Source: Congregibacter sp. (GTDB lineage: Bacteria; Pseudomonadota; Gammaproteobacteria; Pseudomonadales; Halieaceae). From it: a stretch of 7,757 nt of DNA. A program made the translations under genes and the position numbers. The notes beneath the pieces were generated by a model. That model had not been told where the DNA came from. It saw nothing but the letters and a program-made list of their open reading frames with translations, and searched no databases. The stretch lies in assembly GCA_013911345.1 (NCBI GenBank), contig JACETJ010000055.1, positions 1 through 7,757 of the forward strand. The letters run 5' to 3'. Positions 1-6,160 of the stretch are shown piece after piece; position 1 is the stretch's first letter; every line of letters starts with the position of its first letter.

Positions 1-2
1 TG

Positions 3-152
3 ATCGATCCTGAGGAGAACGCTTCGGTCTGGCGCAGCGTGACGCAGTCAAAGCTGAAAGACGAGACCATCCGGGACCAAGCTGCACTCGATAGTGCTGC
101 AATGCGGGTGTTGGCAGGCTTCCCTCCAGGCGCAATGCCCGCCTCACCCTGA
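3..152 (+). CDS. C-terminal end of an unidentified protein (partial)
   Basis: This is the only forward frame that stays open from the left edge. It gives 49 codons ending in TGA at 150-152; the other two forward frames hit a stop almost at once. The visible tail is mostly charged and helix-prone (a DEE/KLKDE-type stretch, then an Ala-rich segment) and ends in a Pro/Gly/Ala-rich tail, FPPGAMPASP. No catalytic motif, signal peptide or membrane segment is visible, and I do not recognise the family from this piece. A hairpin at 161-189 follows 8 bases after the stop, which fits the end of a transcription unit. The gene runs in the same direction as the agmatine operon but is separated from it by a promoter region. 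I am fairly sure it is coding, but its function is unknown. Confidence 0.55.
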   Translation: MDPEENASVWRSVTQSKLKDETIRDQAALDSAAMRVLAGFPPGAMPASP

Positions 153-160
153 CGCAATCG

Positions 161-189
161 GACGCACTGGGCGATTCGCACAGTGCGTC
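161..189 (+). terminator. Hairpin after the upstream gene, possible terminator without a T-run
   Basis: A perfect 9-bp inverted repeat, GACGCACTG (161-169) and CAGTGCGTC (181-189), encloses GCG-ATT-CGC, which adds three more pairs after a G/A mismatch. The RNA hairpin would be strong and lies 8 nt beyond the stop at 152. No T-tract follows (the next bases are GGCCAATGGG), so it is not a classic intrinsic terminator. It could be an mRNA 3'-end stabiliser, a Rho-associated end or a protein-binding dyad. Confidence 0.5.
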
Positions 190-219
190 GGCCAATGGGC
201 CCGAACCAGCGCCGATGAC

Positions 220-235
220 TACCCCCAAGGGGGCA
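220..235. promoter_or_regulatory. Inverted repeat TACCCCC-AA-GGGGGCA, candidate activator site
   Basis: Five C and five G residues are arranged symmetrically around AA (222-226 and 229-233), with an outer T/A pair at 220 and 235. It ends one base before the predicted -35 box and is centred about 44 bp upstream of the expected transcription start. That is a usual place for an activator that touches RNA polymerase. The 7-2-7 spacing resembles the paired heptamers bound by NarL/FixJ-type response regulators. The regulator itself is not identifiable here. Confidence 0.4.
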
Positions 236-236
236 C

Positions 237-265
237 TTGAGACAGACGGCGTCGCCCCCTACTCT
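237..265 (+). promoter_or_regulatory. Sigma70-like promoter of the agmatine operon
   Basis: The -35 box TTGAGA (237-242, five of six to consensus) is followed by a 17-bp spacer and a -10 box TACTCT (260-265, weaker, three of six). Transcription would start near 271-273, giving a leader of about 20 nt before the ATG at 292. The good -35, poor -10 and flanking dyads suggest a regulated promoter. The elements are seen in the sequence; their activity is inferred. Confidence 0.5.
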
Positions 266-268
266 GGG

Positions 269-285
269 CGCCTCACAGTGAGGCG
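269..285. promoter_or_regulatory. Perfect 17-bp palindrome over start site and RBS, candidate operator
   Basis: CGCCTCAC-A-GTGAGGCG is a perfect dyad with 8-bp arms around one central base. It starts 3 bp after the -10 box and spans the predicted transcription start. Its right arm contains the GAGG Shine-Dalgarno (280-283, 8 nt before the ATG). A repressor bound here would block transcription initiation. In RNA, CGCCTC/GAGGCG with a 5-nt loop could mask the ribosome site. In Pseudomonas the aguBA operon is repressed by the TetR-type AguR, so an operator is plausible, but no regulator gene is in view. Confidence 0.5.
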
Positions 286-291
286 GCAATC

Positions 292-1287
292 ATGAAAGTT
301 ATCAGTAGCACGACGCTACCCAGTCCGTGCCCGATTCCCGGGCGCGAGCCCCGAACGACCAGCATCGGCCTGGTCCAGACGCGATGGTACGACTCGCAAG
401 AAGACCATACCGCGCAGTTGAGGGAGGGCGTGAGTGCGTGTGCCGGCGCCGGCGCCAACGTGGTGTTTCTGCCCGAACTGACGCTGAGTCGCTACCCCGC
501 AGACATACGGCCAGAAGGCCCCGCCGATGCCTCCGCCGAAGATCTGGAGAACGGCCCGAGTCTCGCGCTGGCGCGTGAGCTTGCCAGAGACTGCGACGTC
601 CACGTCCAGATCTCCCTCTTTGAGCAATCAGGGGCAGCCGATCAACGGGGTCTCAACACCTCCGTCATCGTAGCGCCCAACGGCGAGTGCGTGGGACGAA
701 CTCACAAACTGCATATTCCGGTCACCGAGGGATACTTCGAAGATCATTACTTTGCAGAGGGACCAGCTGACGACCCCTACCCTGTGCACACGCTTGAGCT
801 GGATGGCGCGGACCTCAAAGTCGGCAACCCTACCTGCTGGGACGAGTGGTTCCCGGAAGTGGCTCGTTGTTACGCTCTGGCCGGCGCCGATGTGCTTTGC
901 TACCCCACCGCGATCGGCTCAGAACCCGACTACCCGGACTTCGATACCGCGCCACTCTTAAGGCGGGTGGTCACCGGTCATGCGGCAGCCAATGGATTGT
1001 TTATTGCCCTACCCAACCGCTTCGGCTCCGAGGGACTGCTCAACTTTTACGGCACCAGCTGCATCATCGATCCTTTTGGTCGCGTGTTGGTGGAGGCACC
1101 GCGGGATGAAGCTGTCGCGCTGGTGGCAGAAATTGACCTCGGACAACGAGACGATTGGCTGACCCTGTTCCCTTTTTTCGCCACCCGCAGGCCAGACACC
1201 TACGGCGCACTGACCAGCGAAAAGGTGAACCCACGACAACCCGATGGCGACGCACGGGACGGGGGCATTCCCGGTATCAAGCAGTGA
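292..1287 (+). CDS. aguB: N-carbamoylputrescine amidase (carbon-nitrogen hydrolase/nitrilase family)
   Basis: A 331-residue cytoplasmic hydrolase of the nitrilase superfamily. It probably cleaves N-carbamoylputrescine to putrescine, CO2 and ammonia, the last step of the agmatine deiminase route. The catalytic triad is visible: Glu62 in FLPEL, Lys139 in THKLHIP and Cys182 in TCWDEWFPE. AguB-like signatures follow: YPTAIGSEP (204-212), GHAAANGL (229-236), NFYGTSCIIDPFG (251-263) and RRPDTYGAL (299-307). The ATG at 292 is the only ATG, GTG or TTG available in frame before the conserved core, with GAGG 8 nt upstream. It gives about 22 residues before the first core strand (TTSIGLVQ), longer than usual for the family. 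The two residues before the Cys-motif Thr are Asn-Pro instead of the usual hydrophobic strand. The stop overlaps the next gene's GTG start, so the pair is translationally coupled. A related carbamoyl-amide substrate cannot be excluded. Confidence 0.87.
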   Translation: MKVISSTTLPSPCPIPGREPRTTSIGLVQTRWYDSQEDHTAQLREGVSACAGAGANVVFLPELTLSRYPADIRPEGPADASAEDLENGPSLALARELARDCDVHVQISLFEQSGAADQRGLNTSVIVAPNGECVGRTHKLHIPVTEGYFEDHYFAEGPADDPYPVHTLELDGADLKVGNPTCWDEWFPEVARCYALAGADVLCYPTAIGSEPDYPDFDTAPLLRRVVTGHAAANGLFIALPNRFGSEGLLNFYGTSCIIDPFGRVLVEAPRDEAVALVAEIDLGQRDDWLTLFPFFATRRPDTYGALTSEKVNPRQPDGDARDGGIPGIKQ

Positions 1288-2288
1288 CGGCCGCGCGCCA
1301 CATGCCGCCGGAGTGGGATTCCCACGCGGCGACCTGGATGGGGTTCCCCCGAGACAGCTACGCTGAATCTGGCCTGAGTAAAGAGGACGTGCAATGCGCC
1401 TGGTCGGAGGTCGCGAATACCATCAGCGACTACGAACCGGTGCGGATGTTATGCCATCCAGAGGACCTGACCGCGGCAAAGCGCCGACTCTCTGAATCTA
1501 TCGACCTGATACCGATCAACCTGAATGATGCCTGGCTTCGGGACATTGGGCCGACATTTGTCATTGAAGATGGTGCGCTCACTGCGATCGACTGGCAGTT
1601 CAACGGATGGGGACAAAATACCGAATTCGAGTGGGGTCATGACGACGCCATCGCCCGTCAAATCGCCGAGATTTTGACGGTGCCGAGTGAACGTGCGGGG
1701 ATCGTCAACGAAGGGGGCGGCATCCACGTGGATGGCCAGGGCACGGTGCTGCTCACCGACACCGTTCAGCTCGACCCAACACGCAACCCGGGCCACGACC
1801 GCGACAGCATCGCAGCACATATTCACAGCGCAATCGGCACAAACCGCGCCATTTGGCTACCGAAGGGCTTGTGGCGGGATAACTTCCTCAACGGCACCAA
1901 AGGGCACGTGGATATTGTGGCCTGTTTCGCGCCGGATGGCCGTCTGCTGGTCCACCGCCAAATTAACAGAGACCACCCGGATTTCGCTTTGTGGGAAACC
2001 CTGACCCAACAATTTAACGATGAAGGTATTGAAGTGTTGGCGCTCGAGGCACCCCTAACACTCAAAGACAACCGAGATTGGGTCGACTACAGCTACGTCA
2101 ATCACTACGTTTGTAACGGCGCAGTCATCTGCCCCCGCTTCAATGACCCTCAAGACGATGCGGCCTATGAGCGACTACAGGATGCCTATCCCGGCAGGGA
2201 TATTCGTATGCTGGATGCGAGAGCGCTGTTCGCCATGGGTGGGGGGATTCACTGCATTACCCAGCAACAACCAAGCGCACTCAGCTAA
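1284..2288 (+). CDS. aguA: Agmatine deiminase family protein (PAD fold)
   Basis: A 334-residue cytoplasmic guanidine-modifying enzyme. It probably hydrolyses agmatine to N-carbamoylputrescine and ammonia, feeding the amidase encoded just upstream. The family's landmarks appear in order: MPPEWDSHAATWMGFP near the N-terminus, NDAWLRDIGPTF (81-92, Asp87), NEGGGIHVDGQGT (142-154, Glu143), GHVD (207-210, His208 and Asp210) and the nucleophile Cys324 in GGGIHCITQQQP near the C-terminus. I chose GTG at 1284 because it forms a GTGA overlap with the aguB stop and leaves six residues before MPPEW, as is common in this family. ATG at 1302 is the alternative. The reading frame is open further upstream, but that part lies inside aguB. 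The protein is somewhat shorter than classical agmatine deiminases (about 365 residues), and TKGHVD replaces the usual TDGHVD, so exact substrate preference is less certain than family membership. Confidence 0.87.
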   Translation: MTAARHMPPEWDSHAATWMGFPRDSYAESGLSKEDVQCAWSEVANTISDYEPVRMLCHPEDLTAAKRRLSESIDLIPINLNDAWLRDIGPTFVIEDGALTAIDWQFNGWGQNTEFEWGHDDAIARQIAEILTVPSERAGIVNEGGGIHVDGQGTVLLTDTVQLDPTRNPGHDRDSIAAHIHSAIGTNRAIWLPKGLWRDNFLNGTKGHVDIVACFAPDGRLLVHRQINRDHPDFALWETLTQQFNDEGIEVLALEAPLTLKDNRDWVDYSYVNHYVCNGAVICPRFNDPQDDAAYERLQDAYPGRDIRMLDARALFAMGGGIHCITQQQPSALS

Positions 2289-2295
2289 ATCCCTC

Positions 2296-2301
2296 TATAC
2301 T
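2296..2301 (+). promoter_or_regulatory. Possible -10 element before the RibA-like gene
   Basis: TATACT (five of six to the -10 consensus) lies in the 58-nt gap after aguA and is followed by a GC-rich CCGCGC discriminator. No convincing -35 box stands 16-18 bp upstream. The gene may have its own promoter, perhaps growth-rate sensitive given the discriminator, or may be read through from the agu promoter. Confidence 0.3.
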
Positions 2302-2346
2302 CCGCGCTCCCTAATACCAGCGGACAGACGCCTAACAAAGCAAGCC

Positions 2347-3168
2347 ATGTTCACCTACATCAATCCAGATATACGCGAACGCCTGATTCGAGACGGCAAG
2401 TTATTTCGCATCGATGCTGATGGTGCTCAAGTGGAGATGACCGAAGCACCGGCACCAGGCCTGCACCTCAACCTCATGGGCCCTATTCCTCTGCCGCTAG
2501 CGCGCGGTCAACGAGAACCCACAGTGCAGTGGTATGCAAGCGTCAGGAGCACCGAGCTGAGTGAAGTCGAGCACCTCGCCAGTACCCTGAGAGAACAGGG
2601 CGGCCAGCACTTGTTCTCGCACCTCGCCTCCAGCATGGCGGTGAACAGCGTATTGGTGATTGGTGAGCCCGAAAAGAGTGACAACCCCTTGGTCAGAGTG
2701 CATTCAAGCTGTTTGACGGGCGACGTACTGGGTTCACGCCGGTGCGAGTGCGGGCCCCAGCTTGAAGCCGCTTTGGACCGTATAGCGGATGACGCGGAAG
2801 GCGGTTATCTGATTTATATGGCGGGCCATGAAGGTCGAGGGATCGGTCTCTGGGCCAAGGCCGCCACCTACCTGCTTCAAGATGCCGGAGAGAACACCTA
2901 TCAGGCGAACCGATCTTTGGGGTTACCAGACGACTCCCGAGATTTCTCCGATGCCGCTGTGCTCCTGAAATTCTTCGGGCGAGGCCGCAAGTTGCGACTG
3001 CTGACCAATAATCCTAAAAAACAGGAAGACCTGAGTGCGTTGGGCGTGCCTCATATCGAACAGGTGAAGCACGTATGCGGCGTTGATGACCACAACCTCC
3101 AGTATTTAAAAGCCAAGCGAGATTGGGGACACAAACTCGGCGAGGACGATCTCTCTACCGAGGATTAA
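2347..3168 (+). CDS. GTP cyclohydrolase II family protein (RibA-like, divergent paralogue)
   Basis: A 273-residue cytoplasmic zinc enzyme related to RibA, which opens the GTP imidazole ring in the first step of riboflavin synthesis. The catalytic domain spans about residues 95-265. Zinc ligands are Cys122, Cys133 and Cys135 (SSCLTGDVLGSRRCECG). EGRGIGL (162-168), Tyr175 in KAATYLLQDAG, Arg198 in DDSRDF and LLTNNPKK (218-225) match the substrate and catalytic positions of E. coli RibA (Tyr105 and Arg128). Two differences stand out. There is an extension of roughly 70 residues before the RibA-like domain (E. coli RibA has 196 residues in all). The loop before EGR reads AGH in place of the usual xRQ. 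ATG at 2347 has only a weak Shine-Dalgarno, but no other start fits the N-terminus MFTYINPDIRERL. The family call is firm; whether it makes the riboflavin precursor or another GTP-derived product is open. Confidence 0.85.
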   Translation: MFTYINPDIRERLIRDGKLFRIDADGAQVEMTEAPAPGLHLNLMGPIPLPLARGQREPTVQWYASVRSTELSEVEHLASTLREQGGQHLFSHLASSMAVNSVLVIGEPEKSDNPLVRVHSSCLTGDVLGSRRCECGPQLEAALDRIADDAEGGYLIYMAGHEGRGIGLWAKAATYLLQDAGENTYQANRSLGLPDDSRDFSDAAVLLKFFGRGRKLRLLTNNPKKQEDLSALGVPHIEQVKHVCGVDDHNLQYLKAKRDWGHKLGEDDLSTED

Positions 3169-3248
3169 TGCGGTGACGATCTGAAGTGACGGATAGCATC
3201 CTCAATCAATAGCAGGCTGGCTTCATCGCCCTTATTCAGCGCCCTCTA
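3165..3248 (-). other. In-frame 26-codon extension beyond an amber stop
   Basis: After the TAG (3246-3248) of the minus-strand small protein, the same frame encodes a 26-residue peptide, RALNKGDEASLLLIEDAI followed by RHFRSSPH, and then TAA at 3165-3167. That TAA overlaps the stop of the convergent RibA-like gene. The peptide looks like an ordinary amphipathic helix. It may be the lost C-terminus of a longer ancestor, a readthrough tail, or chance. This gap also holds no clear bidirectional terminator. Confidence 0.35.
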
Positions 3249-3560
3249 ATTCAACCATTCGGGCAAGGGCTCGCGACCCAGCGGCAACTCCATGCTGTTA
3301 TCCGCCGCCTGATGGGCGTGCCCCACCATTTCATCGTACGCGCTGCGCTGTCGTAAAAAGAATTCGCAGGTTACCGCTTTGCGCAGCATGCGCTGCATCT
3401 CAAGCAAATTGCGGGTTTTAAGAACTTTGCCCTGTCGGTCAGCAATCACGTGCTCCTGATCGCCGATGCGTGCGTGCGCGATGTAGAGGCTTAAGTCGAC
3501 GGACTCAATGACGACTTCGCTGACGCCCATATTACCCAGCTCGACCACCGATACCTTCAT
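3246..3560 (-). CDS. DUF6482-like small protein of unknown function
   Basis: A 104-residue soluble protein, convergent with the RibA-like gene and divergent from cho. No signal peptide or membrane helix is visible. The pattern resembles the small proteins grouped as DUF6482: a short strand/helix start, a YIAHARIGDQEHVIADRQGK-like core (46-65), a predicted helix (70-81) and the motif SAYDEMVG (93-100 by my count, approximate). The match is from memory of the family's look, so it is moderate. The start is ATG at 3558-3560, with GGGGTG and AAAAGG upstream as a possible ribosome site. The gene ends with TAG at 3246-3248. The same frame then runs 26 more codons to TAA at 3165-3167, described in the findings. 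No role can be assigned. Confidence 0.72.
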   Translation of the reverse strand: MKVSVVELGNMGVSEVVIESVDLSLYIAHARIGDQEHVIADRQGKVLKTRNLLEMQRMLRKAVTCEFFLRQRSAYDEMVGHAHQAADNSMELPLGREPLPEWLN

Positions 3561-3763
3561 GCCTTTTCACCCCGCGTTCCGTCGCTATCGCGAAATCATC
3601 TGCGCCAAACCATGACGTTGCCATCGGCGCTTTGTTGCGTCACTCACAAAAGCTACGATTGAGGCTTTCCAGTGGTTTGCTGTTGTGACGAGCCGCTCCG
3701 ATTAAGGGCGACAAAAGCCGAACAGTATCCTCGCCTGGGCAGCAATGCAGAGACCATGGCACG
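3561..3763. promoter_or_regulatory. Divergent intergenic region between the DUF6482-like gene and cho
   Basis: This 203-bp gap must hold promoters for both directions. On the plus strand, TTGCTG (3677-3682) and GATTAA (3700-3705) stand 17 bp apart, and TTGTTG (3632-3637) and TACGAT (3654-3659) stand 16 bp apart; both pairs are weak. CGTCAC (3638-3643) and GTGACG (3685-3690) form a spaced inverted repeat, and ACAAAAGC occurs twice (3647-3654 and 3711-3718). No CTGT-N8-ACAG LexA box was found by eye. Confidence 0.35.
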
Positions 3764-4684
3764 ATGACCGAGACAACGCAGCACATCGCTTTCTCGAGCG
3801 CAGGACAGCCGTGCGATGCCTTGCCGCGCTGCAGCGGCGTTTACCGGTTTTTCGATACCGAGGGCTCACTGCTCTATGTGGGAAAGAGCGTTGACATTCA
3901 CAGTCGGGTCGCGCAACACCTCAATGAGGGCCGAAAACCCGGTCGGCATCAGCGACTGATGTCGCAGGTCGCCCGCATCGACTGCCAGCTCACAGCAGGT
4001 GAGATTGGGGCGCTTCTCATTGAGAACGCAGCCATCAAGTCAGAAGTGCCTCTGTTCAATCGACGCCAACGCCAACTGCGTCGCCTCTGGACTATCCAGC
4101 TTCAGGCCGCCAGCGACGGCTTTTTAAAGCCCATTGCCATCGATTTCGCGCCAACCGGCTCACGTGAAGCCGATACCTATGGGCTTTTCGCCAACAAGCA
4201 TCGCATCACTACGACGATACAAAACCTCGCCAGAGATCACGCTTTATGTCTGCGTATGATGGGCTTGGATAAGGGGAAAGGCCCGTGTTTTCAGCATCAA
4301 CTGAAACGCTGTGATGGAGCTTGCGTCGGTCAAGAAAGTGCCGAGTCCCACAACGCACGACTACTTGATCACTTGGATCGGCAACGTATCGCCGCATGGC
4401 CTTTCGATGGGCCACTGCTTTTGGCCGAGCACACGATTCACCCTGTCGATTACCAACCGGAGCGGCAATTTCATCTGGTAGATCAGTGGGCATGGCATGG
4501 CTGCTTTGATTCGGAAGATGATGCCAACCGCGCATTGACGAATCCCACAGCCATTGCCTTTGACCGAGACGCCTACCGCTTGATTTACAGCGCGATCTAT
4601 CGCGGCCGAGTGGCGCTACAGGATGCCCTGACGCGGCGACCACTGGTTAACCCGCTTCTTGCAGAACGACAAGCTGCTTCATGA
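3764..4684 (+). CDS. cho: Excinuclease Cho (UvrC-like second nucleotide excision repair nuclease)
   Basis: A 306-residue homologue of E. coli Cho (295 residues), which makes the 3' incision at lesions bound by UvrA/UvrB, including bulky damage that UvrC handles poorly. The GIY-YIG nuclease domain covers about residues 20-100: GVY (25-27), YVGKS (38-42), Arg48, catalytic Glu87 in [10 protein letters not shown] and Asn99 in PLFNRR. The second half carries GLFANK and four Cys residues, 162, 175, 183 and 187. Their spacing (13, 8, 4) matches the UvrC cysteines reported to bind a 4Fe-4S cluster. UvrC's UvrB-binding and RNase H-like C-terminal parts are absent, as expected for Cho. ATG at 3764 has only a weak ribosome site. 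The stop overlaps the photolyase start by ATGA, so the two are probably made together. E. coli cho is SOS-induced, but no LexA box is visible here. Confidence 0.93.
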   Translation: MTETTQHIAFSSAGQPCDALPRCSGVYRFFDTEGSLLYVGKSVDIHSRVAQHLNEGRKPGRHQRLMSQVARIDCQLTAGEIGALLIENAAIKSEVPLFNRRQRQLRRLWTIQLQAASDGFLKPIAIDFAPTGSREADTYGLFANKHRITTTIQNLARDHALCLRMMGLDKGKGPCFQHQLKRCDGACVGQESAESHNARLLDHLDRQRIAAWPFDGPLLLAEHTIHPVDYQPERQFHLVDQWAWHGCFDSEDDANRALTNPTAIAFDRDAYRLIYSAIYRGRVALQDALTRRPLVNPLLAERQAAS

Positions 4685-6129
4685 ACATTGTCTGGTTCAA
4701 GCGGGACCTGAGGCTGGCTGACCACGCCCCGCTGGCCGCCGCCATCGAGCGCGGTGAGCCGCTACTGCTCCTCTACATGGTTGAACCTTCTCTAATGAGG
4801 GACCGCCATTACAGAGGCAGGCACTGGCACTTCATCGCACAATCCCTGCAAGCCATGAATACAGAACTGTCAGCCCTCGGTGGCCAGATTCATATCCTCG
4901 AGGGTGACGCGGTCACATTGCTGAACACACTGCATCGACTGCAGCCAATTACCCGCCTCTTCAGTCATGAAGAAACGGGGCTGGAAGTGACATTCGAGCG
5001 AGACCGGCAAGTCGCTGCTTTCTGCACTGCGCAACGTATCGAGTGGCACGAGTATCAAACTAATGGCATTCAGCGCGGTCGACGCGACCGGCGCGGCTGG
5101 AACCGGGCGTGGCAGCGCGTCATGAGCGATGTCGAAATAGCGGTCGATCTCAACGTGTTAGCGGCGCTCAGCCAAACCCTACCCTCGCCCATGGAAGGAG
5201 CAAGAACCGAACGTATCGAGCGATGGCAGCGCCACAATGCGGGCTTTCAGCGCGGCGGCTCAGCCGCGGGTAACGAGGTGCTTCAGAGTTTTTTGACAGA
5301 ACGTGGCCATGGCTATCAGCGCCATATCTCGAAGCCGGCAACCAGCCGGGTGCACTGCTCGCGACTGTCGCCTTATCTGGCGTGGGGAAATCTCAGTCTG
5401 CGCCAGGCCTACCAAGCCCTAAAAAAGAGGCAGCACCAAGGCGATTGGACCCGTGCGCTGGCTGCTTTCGAATCCCGTCTGCACTGGCACTGCCATTTCA
5501 TCCAAAAGTTCGAGATGGAGTGCCGAATGGAGTTTGAGGATCTCAACCGCGGATACCTCGCGCATCCCCGGCGTCATGATCCTGACCGGCTCGACGCATG
5601 GCGTGAGGGCCAAACCGGCTATCCGCTGATTGATGCCTGCATGCGGTGCCTGATGCAGACCGGGTATCTCAACTTCCGCGCCCGTGCCATGGTGGTCTCT
5701 TTTCTCACTCACCATCTCTGGCAAGACTGGCGCTTAGGCGCCGCCTGGCTGGGCTCCTTATTCCTCGACTTCGAGCCGGGCATTCACTATCCGCAAATGC
5801 AGATGCAAGCGGGCGTCACCGGCATCAATACCATTCGCATCTATAACCCGGTCAAACAGTCGCTGGATCATGACCCAGAAGGTGCCTTCATCCTCGAGTG
5901 GGTACCCGAGCTAGCGGGATTACCCGTACCGCTCATCCACCAACCGTGGCTCCTTTCTCCGATGGAGCGGCAATTGCATCCGATCGATTATCCGGACCCG
6001 ATTGTGGACATCAAAATGTCTTATCAATTTGCTAAAGAAACGCTATGGAAGCTCAAGTCCAGTGATGAAGTCCGCCAGGAGAAAGCGCGCATACTGGGCC
6101 AGCATGTAGAGCGACGTAACGCGCGATGA
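4681..6129 (+). CDS. Cryptochrome/photolyase-family flavoprotein, probable deoxyribodipyrimidine photolyase
   Basis: A 482-residue FAD protein likely to repair UV pyrimidine dimers with blue light. The N-terminal Rossmann-like antenna domain ([18 protein letters not shown]) runs to about residue 125. An Arg-rich linker (131-148) follows, then the helical FAD domain. This contains [16 protein letters not shown] (221-236), RLHWHCHF (266-273), [16 protein letters not shown] (307-322) and RIYNP (386-390). Trp307 and Trp350 correspond to outer members of the E. coli electron-transfer triad (Trp306 and Trp359). The inner position, in E. coli GGWQW, is replaced by YPQMQMQAG (370-378) with no Trp. 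The E. coli Asn341 region reads FRAR in place of NRLR. This fits a distinct photolyase/cryptochrome subfamily. The ATG at 4681 overlaps the cho stop, has no strong Shine-Dalgarno and is likely translationally coupled. A signalling cryptochrome role is possible, but the operon favours repair. Confidence 0.88.
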   Translation: MNIVWFKRDLRLADHAPLAAAIERGEPLLLLYMVEPSLMRDRHYRGRHWHFIAQSLQAMNTELSALGGQIHILEGDAVTLLNTLHRLQPITRLFSHEETGLEVTFERDRQVAAFCTAQRIEWHEYQTNGIQRGRRDRRGWNRAWQRVMSDVEIAVDLNVLAALSQTLPSPMEGARTERIERWQRHNAGFQRGGSAAGNEVLQSFLTERGHGYQRHISKPATSRVHCSRLSPYLAWGNLSLRQAYQALKKRQHQGDWTRALAAFESRLHWHCHFIQKFEMECRMEFEDLNRGYLAHPRRHDPDRLDAWREGQTGYPLIDACMRCLMQTGYLNFRARAMVVSFLTHHLWQDWRLGAAWLGSLFLDFEPGIHYPQMQMQAGVTGINTIRIYNPVKQSLDHDPEGAFILEWVPELAGLPVPLIHQPWLLSPMERQLHPIDYPDPIVDIKMSYQFAKETLWKLKSSDEVRQEKARILGQHVERRNAR

Positions 6130-6151
6130 CGCTTTCCCTGCTGAGTCGCTT

Positions 6152-6160
6152 TGATATGCT
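6152..6160 (+). promoter_or_regulatory. Possible extended -10 promoter of the AsmA gene
   Basis: TGA-TATGCT matches the extended -10 pattern TGN-TATNNT. The -35 is poor (TTTCCC at 6133-6138, spacer 16 to the TATGCT). It lies in the 63-bp gap after the photolyase gene and would start transcription near 6167. The strong ribosome site GGGGGAGAGG (6180-6189) also suggests that this gene is expressed on its own. Confidence 0.35.

Noticed and set aside
442..456. GCCGGCGCCGGCGCC self-complementary repeat
   Set aside because: It lies inside aguB and encodes AGAGA in a normal helix/loop region; it is explained by Ala/Gly codons in GC-rich DNA.
1155..1283. Upstream extension of the aguA frame starting at ATG 1155
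   Set aside because: This stretch lies inside aguB in another frame, and its translation is Arg-rich and unlike the family N-terminus. The GTGA overlap at 1284 gives the expected start.
2143..2346. Upstream extension of the RibA-like frame starting at ATG 2143
   Set aside because: It overlaps the conserved end of aguA, including its catalytic Cys motif, and has no RibA-family similarity. ATG 2347 gives a plausible N-terminus.
3169..3245. Search for a bidirectional terminator between the convergent genes
   Set aside because: No stable GC-rich stem followed by T-runs on either strand could be found by eye.
4209..4643. 144-codon open frame on the minus strand inside cho
   Set aside because: It lies wholly antisense to a well-supported gene, its translation shows no recognisable domain, and GC-rich DNA readily leaves such frames open.
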